This document shows, piece after piece, positions 6,296 through 11,683 of a stretch of 25,941 nucleotides of DNA (position 1 is the stretch's first letter; each line of letters starts with the position of its first letter). The position numbers and the translations under genes were made by a program. Under the pieces are notes generated by a model, which worked only from the letters and a program-made list of their open reading frames with translations, did no database searches and was not told the origin of the DNA. The DNA lies in the IMG/VR virus record IMGVR_UViG_3300015371_000783, positions 1 through 25,941 of that record; one strand, given 5' to 3'. The stretch is from a virus.

Positions 6296-6560
6296 CATTC
6301 GCACAGGACCAGTGCGTGCACGTGATCTACGAGCCAATGTCAAAGAGCTTGGCTTTGAAGAAGGCATACTGATCACAATAGAACTCATGCTTGAAGAGTA
6401 TGTGCAGGATAGACAAACCATGAAGCAGGTTGTTGAAATCCTGAATGATTGTGCAGGCAATGTGCTGAAGATGATGCACATTGGTGAGAAGATGAAACAA
6501 GAGCTAGAACAGCTGAAGCGAGACAGACAGGGTGGTGATGCTATTGATCACAATGGTTAG
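6282..6560 (+). CDS. Small helical hypothetical protein
   Basis: A 92-residue mostly helical protein that overlaps the coiled-coil gene by 14 bases. GGAGG at 6271-6275 is 6 bases before the ATG. Residues 20-80 are amphipathic helices rich in Glu, Lys, Met and Leu (VVEILNDCAGNVLKMMHI, then EKMKQELEQLKRD). It may pair with the preceding coiled-coil protein, but this is only suggested by adjacency and helix content. I see no known domain. Confidence 0.6.
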   Translation: MPPPNIRTGPVRARDLRANVKELGFEEGILITIELMLEEYVQDRQTMKQVVEILNDCAGNVLKMMHIGEKMKQELEQLKRDRQGGDAIDHNG

Positions 6561-6568
6561 GGGGTTCT

Positions 6569-7669
6569 ATGCAAGTAGAAGGCTCAGAGGTTACAGCCAT
6601 TTGTAGAATGACTACCGATGCTGATAAGCATTTGGAAACATATGATCATACGAAGCTTGCTGCTGTTAACACCTGTCCAACGTTTGGGATTATCCGTTAC
6701 CAGATGCACAAGACGATGCCAGGGCTTGGTCGTGCAATGGCATTGGAAGCAGGAACAGCGATGCATGAGGTGTTTGCATGGATCAGACTATGCACACTCG
6801 GCACGCAGCTAGAGGATCGACCAGAGGAATTTGTTGATAGGACACGCATGCATCACGGCATACGCTTGTTTGGTGCAGAGCGATACAACCATCTACGTAA
6901 GGAAGTGCAGAGTGCAGGAGACCTATTGGAAGCAACACGACGAGGTGCGATTGCTGTACTAGATACGAGTGGATTCTACGACGATCCACGAGACCGACGA
7001 CGCACCATGTCCAATCTAGAGGAATGTGCGTATGCTTACATTGGTCGTTGGCGTTGGGACCATCCTGTGTGGATGCGTGATCCTAACGAACCTACAAGTG
7101 ATGTGGGGATCGAGATTCCCTTCGATATCGTTGTTGAGACTAGCGGGCTTGACATGGTTCCTTTTCGTCTCACTGGTCGTATTGATGGTATACACTGGGA
7201 TGGACTGAAACGGTTGACTGTGCATGATAATAAGACAGCCAGTAGATTAGGAGATGCATGGGCACAATCTCAGACTATCAATCACCAGTATACAGGATAT
7301 TGTGTGGCTGCATCCGTGTTTGCACAAGATGTGGTAAACAACTGTGATGTAATAGGACTTGCTATTCCACTACCCAAGACGTATGATTTCGGTGGCTTCG
7401 ATCGAGTGCCGATGACCAGAGAGCAGCATCACTTGAAGCGGTGGCTGCACTGGTTGGTTCATACTGTCATGCTGACTCGCCTATGGGCTAATGATCCCAT
7501 ACATGCACCTAAATACACCCATTCATGCAACCGATACTTTCGGCCATGCATGATGATCCCGTTCTGTGACGGGGATGACGAGGAGCAACGGAGAATACTC
7601 AATGAGATGGTGACAGACGAATGGAGTCCCTTGAACAAAGTAGTGTTAGACGGCGTTGGCAACGAATGA
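6569..7669 (+). CDS. PD-(D/E)XK nuclease, Cas4/AddB-like with probable Fe-S cluster
   Basis: A 366-residue protein that fits phage Cas4-like exonucleases (PDDEXK_1 type). LTGRIDGI with D206 and then VHDNKTA with D220 and K222 form the metal-binding D...(D/E)xK core. H67 in GTAMHEVF resembles the conserved His of the RecB-family motif. One cysteine near the N-terminus (C36 in NTCPT) and three near the C-terminus (C320, C327, C333) give the split four-cysteine pattern that binds a 4Fe-4S cluster in AddB and Cas4 enzymes. Such enzymes resect DNA ends. The Sak4-like ATPase and probable SSB just downstream form a plausible recombination set. There are no Cas1/Cas2 genes or arrays nearby, so CRISPR adaptation is not suggested. 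GGGGG at 6560-6564 lies just upstream of the ATG. Confidence 0.8.
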   Translation: MQVEGSEVTAICRMTTDADKHLETYDHTKLAAVNTCPTFGIIRYQMHKTMPGLGRAMALEAGTAMHEVFAWIRLCTLGTQLEDRPEEFVDRTRMHHGIRLFGAERYNHLRKEVQSAGDLLEATRRGAIAVLDTSGFYDDPRDRRRTMSNLEECAYAYIGRWRWDHPVWMRDPNEPTSDVGIEIPFDIVVETSGLDMVPFRLTGRIDGIHWDGLKRLTVHDNKTASRLGDAWAQSQTINHQYTGYCVAASVFAQDVVNNCDVIGLAIPLPKTYDFGGFDRVPMTREQHHLKRWLHWLVHTVMLTRLWANDPIHAPKYTHSCNRYFRPCMMIPFCDGDDEEQRRILNEMVTDEWSPLNKVVLDGVGNE

Positions 7670-7686
7670 CACAATGGAGGATCGTT

Positions 7687-7851
7687 ATGGACGAAATTGA
7701 ACACCGTGAACTCTATAACACAGCAGCAGACGCAATCAGTCGCGTCTCTGATCCTGCTATCAAGACAGCACTTGCATTGCTCGGTCAGCTTATCAATGGA
7801 CTGAATGAACGGATCATTGAAATACAGAACTATGAAGAGGATGAAGAGTGA
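7687..7851 (+). CDS. Very small hypothetical protein
   Basis: A 54-residue acidic helical protein. GGAGG at 7676-7680 stands 6 bases before the ATG at 7687; the longer frame back to 7621 overlaps the nuclease gene and lacks a ribosome site. The sequence is two amphipathic helices (YNTAADAISRVSDPAIKTAL and LLGQLINGLNERIIEIQN) ending in a Glu/Asp tail. Its stop TGA is directly abutted by the ATG of the ATPase gene, so it may be a cofactor of, or coupled to, that product. The function is unknown. Confidence 0.65.
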   Translation: MDEIEHRELYNTAADAISRVSDPAIKTALALLGQLINGLNERIIEIQNYEEDEE

Positions 7852-8700
7852 ATGAGTGTTAGCATCACACCAGTAGCACCTGATCCATCCAACATCCAAT
7901 TCGTTGGCTTGATCTGGGGACCAGCAGGTGATGGTAAGACAACACTCGCATCTACTGCACCTGGGAACAAATTGTTCCTCATGCTTGATCCTAATGGTGA
8001 GATGTCACTCGCAGGCAGAGAGGACTGTCGCCACATCTATCAACTGTATAGTGTCAACCCAATCACCGTGTGTGGTGAGTTGAAGAAGGATGATCCGTAT
8101 GGTCTATCCAAGTATGTCAAGGACCATGATATCGAGACAGTCGTGTTGGACAGTGCAACCATGCTGTCTAACATTGCATTGTATGAAGCTGTGCAAAAGA
8201 ACGCAACAGGCCGCAATGCAATCACCTTGGAACAACCAAGCATGGCCGGGTATGCGTATCGCAACGCAGTGGTGCAGCGTGTAGCGAACAATCTGCTACG
8301 CTTGTGTGCCAGACTACATGTGAACCTGATCTTCACTACACATGAGGGTGCTCCTCAGTATGCTGACAATGGTCAGATTGAGAGCATCACCATGATCTTG
8401 TCTGAGAACTTGGCTAATCAGATGGGATTGCGCTTCAACGAAGTGTGGCATCTGCGTGAGAATGGGAACAGTAAGACAATCAGTGTCAAACCACACACCA
8501 AGATGAAGCCAATGAAGACGCGCATGTTCCTGGCTGATAGGCCACAGTTCACATGGCACTTCGATGCAAACACACTGATCGGTGAGGGTATCAGTGATTG
8601 GTGGATTGCATGGAAGCAAAGTGGTGGCAACAAGATTAAGCTGCCATCACAACTTGTTAATTCTGCAACCAAAGGAGGTGCAAAAAAGATGGCCCTCTGA
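7852..8700 (+). CDS. AAA_24/Sak4-like RecA-fold ATPase
   Basis: A 282-residue ATPase. GPAGDGKT at residues 23-30 is Walker A, and ETVVLDSA with D100 is Walker B. 'LIFTTHEG' follows about 70 residues later, as the sensor strand does in RecA-fold phage ATPases. Layout and length match the AAA_24 (PF13479) group, which contains Sak4-type single-strand annealing/recombination ATPases of phages. These work with an SSB-like partner, and a candidate for that lies two genes downstream. It probably acts in strand annealing during recombination or replication restart. A DnaC-like or other helper ATPase role cannot be excluded from sequence alone. Confidence 0.8.
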   Translation: MSVSITPVAPDPSNIQFVGLIWGPAGDGKTTLASTAPGNKLFLMLDPNGEMSLAGREDCRHIYQLYSVNPITVCGELKKDDPYGLSKYVKDHDIETVVLDSATMLSNIALYEAVQKNATGRNAITLEQPSMAGYAYRNAVVQRVANNLLRLCARLHVNLIFTTHEGAPQYADNGQIESITMILSENLANQMGLRFNEVWHLRENGNSKTISVKPHTKMKPMKTRMFLADRPQFTWHFDANTLIGEGISDWWIAWKQSGGNKIKLPSQLVNSATKGGAKKMAL

Positions 8701-8715
8701 GTTACCAAAGGGCCA
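8681..8715 (-). terminator. Terminator-shaped hairpin at the ATPase stop codon
   Basis: TGGCCCT at 8690-8696 and AGGGCCA at 8709-8715 form a 7-bp stem around the TGA of the ATPase gene. On the plus strand an A-run precedes the stem, so on the minus strand the same stem is followed by TCTTTTTTG, the shape of an intrinsic terminator for antisense RNA. On the plus strand it lies directly before the ribosome site of the 22-codon gene and may act there instead. Confidence 0.35.
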
Positions 8716-8728
8716 GGGAGTATGTGCA

Positions 8729-8797
8729 ATGACTAGAACGGTCAAACACCGTTGGATTATATGTAGGACACAACCAAACAAGGGTCAAGCAGAATGA
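8729..8797 (+). CDS. 22-residue micro-protein between ATPase and SSB-like genes
   Basis: The ATG at 8729 has GGGAG at 8716-8720 and the GTGCAATG start context shared with four other starts in the window. The product is 22 residues, basic, with a Trp (MTRTVKHRWIIC then RTQPNKGQAE). Its TGA overlaps the ATG at 8794 of the next gene as ATGA, typical of coupling here. It fills the only gap between the ATPase and the SSB-like gene. It is either a true small protein or a leader that brings ribosomes to the SSB-like gene. No family is recognised. Confidence 0.5.
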   Translation: MTRTVKHRWIICRTQPNKGQAE

Positions 8798-9195
8798 GCA
8801 TTATGGACTTCGGCCAGGACCTCAACACTCAGGAAGCACCACCGCTTCTCCCACAGGGTCCATATCCTGCTGAGATTATCGGTGCAGAGGAACGGAATGG
8901 GAAGATCGGTCCGTATCTGAACATCGTATTTCGTATCCACAGCGAGAGCTATCCAGCAGATTTCACTGATGGTGATCCGGATGGAACGGATGTCTACTAC
9001 ATGCGGTTGCAGAGTGACTGGACCAAGCCAGGCAATCGGTTCCGCATGAAGACGTTCTTGCAGCGTGTCGGTGCACCACTCTCGGCGCAGTATGATCTCA
9101 ATGACTTGATCGGTCGCACTGCTACCATCGAGATCGGTCACTGGGACGCACAAGACGAGACGCGGTTGCAGGTCAATCGCATATTGGCACCATAA
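8794..9195 (+). CDS. DUF669-like probable ssDNA-binding protein
   Basis: A 133-residue protein. The pattern 'LPQGPYPAEIIGAEER...IGPYLNIVFRI', then a hydrophilic loop, 'FRMKTFLQRVGAP', 'LNDLIGRTATIEIGHW' and a final 'LQVNRILAP' matches phage DUF669-type proteins and their relatives. Those have an OB-like beta fold and are encoded beside Sak-type ATPases as single-strand binding partners. The short length, lack of a Walker motif and position directly behind the AAA_24 ATPase all fit. There is no acidic C-terminal tip of the bacterial SSB kind. AAGGG at 8780-8784 precedes the ATG, and translation is probably coupled to the 22-codon gene. Confidence 0.65.
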   Translation: MSIMDFGQDLNTQEAPPLLPQGPYPAEIIGAEERNGKIGPYLNIVFRIHSESYPADFTDGDPDGTDVYYMRLQSDWTKPGNRFRMKTFLQRVGAPLSAQYDLNDLIGRTATIEIGHWDAQDETRLQVNRILAP

Positions 9196-9201
9196 AGTCA
9201 T

Positions 9202-9234
9202 GCACGCACGGTTGCATTCAGTAGCCGTGCGTGC
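9202..9234 (+). promoter_or_regulatory. Perfect 10-bp hairpin in the gap after the SSB-like gene
   Basis: GCACGCACGG at 9202-9211 is fully complementary to CCGTGCGTGC at 9225-9234, with a 13-base loop. No T-run follows (TACACTCAT), so this is not a standard intrinsic terminator. It could stabilise the 3' end of the upstream message, be an RNase site or be a protein-binding palindrome. Confidence 0.55.
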
Positions 9235-9269
9235 TACACTCATATGGTCGTGGACAATGAGGAGTTATA

Positions 9270-9548
9270 ATGTCAGAGACACAACAGACCCCGCGCAAGC
9301 GTCGGCCACGCAGTCCGAGTGCTGTGAAGCCTGCATTCATTGTTGTGCAGGTGTTGAACCATGAAGGTCAGCCAGAGCACTTCGATAAGAAGCGGCTCAG
9401 AGTGGTGTCGGTAGAGCGTGATGCCGAGAAGGTCATGGCACTCACTGAGGATCGTGCGGATGAGAATATGTTCTACATTCGCATTGTCGTGCCGCCTACT
9501 GCACCACAGCAGGCACGTCGTAAGCCGGAGCTACAGACTGCTGCGTAA
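9270..9548 (+). CDS. Small basic hypothetical protein
   Basis: A 92-residue protein with GAGGAG about 7 bases before its ATG. Residues 1-20 are very basic and Pro-rich (TPRKRRPRSPSAVK), suggesting nucleic-acid contact. Residues 22-75 look like a small alpha/beta domain (AFIVVQVLNHEGQPEHF, then FYIRIVVPP). It is flanked by a hairpin upstream and an intrinsic terminator downstream, so it is the last gene of this transcript segment. No family is recognised; a DNA-binding accessory protein is a guess. Confidence 0.6.
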   Translation: MSETQQTPRKRRPRSPSAVKPAFIVVQVLNHEGQPEHFDKKRLRVVSVERDAEKVMALTEDRADENMFYIRIVVPPTAPQQARRKPELQTAA

Positions 9549-9580
9549 CCCCCCAGTGACGTAGCGTCAGTAGAGGAAGA

Positions 9581-9614
9581 GGCCACATGTATTCCCGCGT
9601 GTGGCCTTTTTCTT
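9581..9614 (+). terminator. Intrinsic terminator
   Basis: GGCCACATG at 9581-9589 pairs with CGTGTGGCC at 9598-9606 (9 bp, one G-U, 8-base loop) followed by TTTTTCTT at 9607-9614. A purine run (GAAGA) precedes the stem. This is the clearest rho-independent terminator in the window and separates the recombination genes from the helicase-polymerase genes. A smaller 5-bp hairpin (TGACG/CGTCA) lies just before it. Confidence 0.85.
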
Positions 9615-9644
9615 ATCCACTCATTCTGAAAGTTAGGAAGTGCA

Positions 9645-10970
9645 ATGCCAGACCAGGACTTGCCACAACACATTGAGTGGGATGACACACAGGAAACAGC
9701 AATACAAGCATGTTGTGATGTAACACGTCGCATCGTAGCAGTGACCGGCAAAGCAGGCACAGGCAAGACGATGATGATGCGTGAAGTATCTAAGCGCCTA
9801 CGTGATCATGGATACAATGTGCAGTCATCTGCACCGACAGGTAAAGCAGCGAAGAGAATACGTGAGGCTACAGGACTAGAAGCCATGACCAATCATCGAC
9901 TGCTGGGTTATGGTATGCCGAGAGAAATAGAAGTTGAGGATGATAAGACAGGCAACACCAAGATCGTGTCTGTCTCCACAGGACCACGCTACTCACGATT
10001 GAGACCATTGGACCATGACACGATACTGTGTGATGAGTATGCAATGGTCAACCAAGAGATCAATCGCAATCTCATAGATGCACTGCGCTCAGGTGCACGC
10101 ATATGCATGTTCGGTGATGTCAATCAACTGAAGCCTATCGAAGAGGATAGGAGGTTAGATGAGCAACCATCGGCATTCCAGAATGCATTATCGAAGTTTG
10201 GCGGGATCACCCTCGACACGATCCATCGACATGACGAAGGCTCTGGAATTGCTCGCAATGGTTCGCTTATCTTGCAAGGAAGAGTGCCCCGTGGAAGTGA
10301 TGATTTCACGCTCAGGCAAACAGATAACCCTGTCGCTGACTTGCAGAAATTCATCACACTGTCTAGCTCACAAGGACATGCTTACAACGATACGGATCAT
10401 CAGATAATCACAAGCATGAACAAGACGTGGATCGGAACACAGAAGTTGAACATCGTAATCCAGTCCATGTTCTGGGATCGTGCACGGCCATACATTGATT
10501 TACCGCGGTATCGTATCGGCGGTAAGGAGCAACCACCCATCCGTGTGCAGGTGGGTAGCAAAGTAGTCTACACTGCGAACACATACGATCTGACTGGGGA
10601 TGGATCAGGCACAGAGTATGCCTTCAATGGTGAAGTAGGCATCGTAGTGGATATCAACCACAGTGATGGCAGTGTAGAGATAGACTTCGGTGATCGAACA
10701 GTGGTGATCCCACCACTGATCATCGTCGTGTGGGACAATGGCAAGGTGGTGGAGCAAGACCCACGGCGCAACATCGACTTGGCATATGTCCTGACCACAC
10801 ACAAGATGCAAGGGAGTGAGGTGAAACATGTGTGTTACGTGATGAACAAGTCTACGACCTGGACGCAATCCAGGAGGAATTTCTACACCGCGATCACTCG
10901 TGCACGTGAACACTGCACGGTGTTCTTTGATGCTCAGTCAATGGCGAAGTCAACTCGCTTCGCTGGCTGA
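9645..10970 (+). CDS. RecD-like SF1B DNA helicase
   Basis: A 441-residue helicase with all the usual SF1 motifs in order: Walker A GKAGTGKT at 35-42, motif Ia SSAPTGKAAKRI, motif II TILCDEYAMV, motif III FGDVNQLKPI, an SH3-like region with IRVQVGSKVVYTANTYDLTG before motif V, then AYVLTTHKMQGSE and motif VI RRNFYTAITRARE near the end. The 'THKMQGSE' block and 'ITRARE' are diagnostic for the RecD/Dda-type 5'-3' helicases. It should unwind DNA during phage replication together with the polymerase encoded 700 bases downstream. AGGA and the GTGCAATG context define the start. No promoter is visible between the terminator at 9614 and this gene, so it may depend on read-through. Confidence 0.9.
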   Translation: MPDQDLPQHIEWDDTQETAIQACCDVTRRIVAVTGKAGTGKTMMMREVSKRLRDHGYNVQSSAPTGKAAKRIREATGLEAMTNHRLLGYGMPREIEVEDDKTGNTKIVSVSTGPRYSRLRPLDHDTILCDEYAMVNQEINRNLIDALRSGARICMFGDVNQLKPIEEDRRLDEQPSAFQNALSKFGGITLDTIHRHDEGSGIARNGSLILQGRVPRGSDDFTLRQTDNPVADLQKFITLSSSQGHAYNDTDHQIITSMNKTWIGTQKLNIVIQSMFWDRARPYIDLPRYRIGGKEQPPIRVQVGSKVVYTANTYDLTGDGSGTEYAFNGEVGIVVDINHSDGSVEIDFGDRTVVIPPLIIVVWDNGKVVEQDPRRNIDLAYVLTTHKMQGSEVKHVCYVMNKSTTWTQSRRNFYTAITRAREHCTVFFDAQSMAKSTRFAG

Positions 10971-10984
10971 ATGGAGTAAGTGCA

Positions 10985-11572
10985 ATGGCTTTTGTAAGAA
11001 TAGAGAAACTACGAACGGGACAACGCTCAGATTTCGGAATAGCTTCTGTGACTATGGGTGCATACCTTGCTGATGGTAAGACGCACTCTAGTAAGAGCAT
11101 CATGTTCCGGCTCACACATATGCTCATCGAGCAACTCGGCTGGAAGTTTGATGAGACGAATGCTATCTACATTACTGTCAATGAGGGCAATGGATCTGAT
11201 GCTGGCTTCTTGCAGCTAACAACAGGTGGTCCAGATGCCCTTGCACGTAGAGCGTCGAGGTCAAAAGACAAACAACGGCAAGGAGTGTCTGTGGCTATCT
11301 CTGTCGATGCAATGAAGCACTATGTCCTCAATGAGTGTCCTGTTCCAGCACAGGAAGTGACACACATGATCGACGACGGTGCACTTATCATCCAGTGTCC
11401 TGATTGGTTACGCTACAATCCGCTGAGCTATCAGGAACCGGAGGTTAAGAAGCCGACTACCGTACGCCCCCCTATGCTAGAGGTAGTAGAAAACGATGAC
11501 AGCGATGCTACTCATCTGAACCGCAGTCAGAGAAGGAAACTTGCTAAGCGAGTTGCAGGAGCACTGCGATAG
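10985..11572 (+). CDS. Hypothetical protein, possible small DNA-binding or transcription factor
   Basis: A 195-residue protein placed between helicase and polymerase, starting in the GTGCAATG context with GGAG upstream. Residues 1-90 look like a beta-rich domain: RIEKLRTGQRSDFGIASVTM, then 'HMLIEQLGWKFDETNAIYITV' (starting at about residue 45) and 'DAGFLQLTTGG'. This recalls a loose group of phage and proteobacterial proteins with a swapped-hairpin, AbrB-like look, but I cannot confirm it. The C-terminus (NRSQRRKLAKRVAGALR) is a strongly basic helix suited to nucleic acid. Between them is a Pro/Thr/Val linker. The position suggests a replication accessory role. Confidence 0.6.
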   Translation: MAFVRIEKLRTGQRSDFGIASVTMGAYLADGKTHSSKSIMFRLTHMLIEQLGWKFDETNAIYITVNEGNGSDAGFLQLTTGGPDALARRASRSKDKQRQGVSVAISVDAMKHYVLNECPVPAQEVTHMIDDGALIIQCPDWLRYNPLSYQEPEVKKPTTVRPPMLEVVENDDSDATHLNRSQRRKLAKRVAGALR

Positions 11573-11581
11573 CTATACAAT

Positions 11582-11603
11582 GGGTGGTCCTTCGGGGCCA
11601 CCC
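11582..11603 (+). promoter_or_regulatory. UUCG-capped hairpin before the polymerase gene
   Basis: GGGTGGTCC at 11582-11590 pairs with GGGCCACCC at 11595-11603 around a TTCG loop closed by C-G, the exceptionally stable UUCG tetraloop. One G-U pair is present. It lies 9 bases after the stop at 11572. No T-run follows, so message stabilisation, attenuation or RNA processing is more likely than full termination. Confidence 0.6.
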
Positions 11604-11624
11604 TCACTATAAGGAACATGTGCA

Positions 11625-11680
11625 ATGAAGATAAAGCTCACACAAGGATACGAAGCACAACTTTGAGGAGGACTAACATC
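11625..11680 (+). pseudogene. Probable N-terminal relic of an AP2/HNH-type homing endonuclease
   Basis: The ATG at 11625 has the best ribosome site in this gap (AAGGAA at 11611-11616, 8 bases) and the GTGCAATG context, but its frame stops after 13 codons: MKIKLTQGYEAQL. 'I.LTQG..A.VDDED' is the hallmark beginning of AP2/HNH homing endonucleases. If one T of the CTTTGAGG at 11661-11668 is dropped, the frame continues L-E-E-D before another stop, as the family would. This looks like a frameshifted, almost fully deleted homing endonuclease just upstream of the polymerase. The alternative is a translated 13-residue leader peptide. Confidence 0.5.
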
Positions 11681-11683
11681 GTG

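Noticed and set aside
6569-7669. Cas4 as a sign of a CRISPR system
   Set aside because: No Cas1/Cas2, effector gene or repeat array is present; Cas4-like nucleases are common in phage recombination modules.
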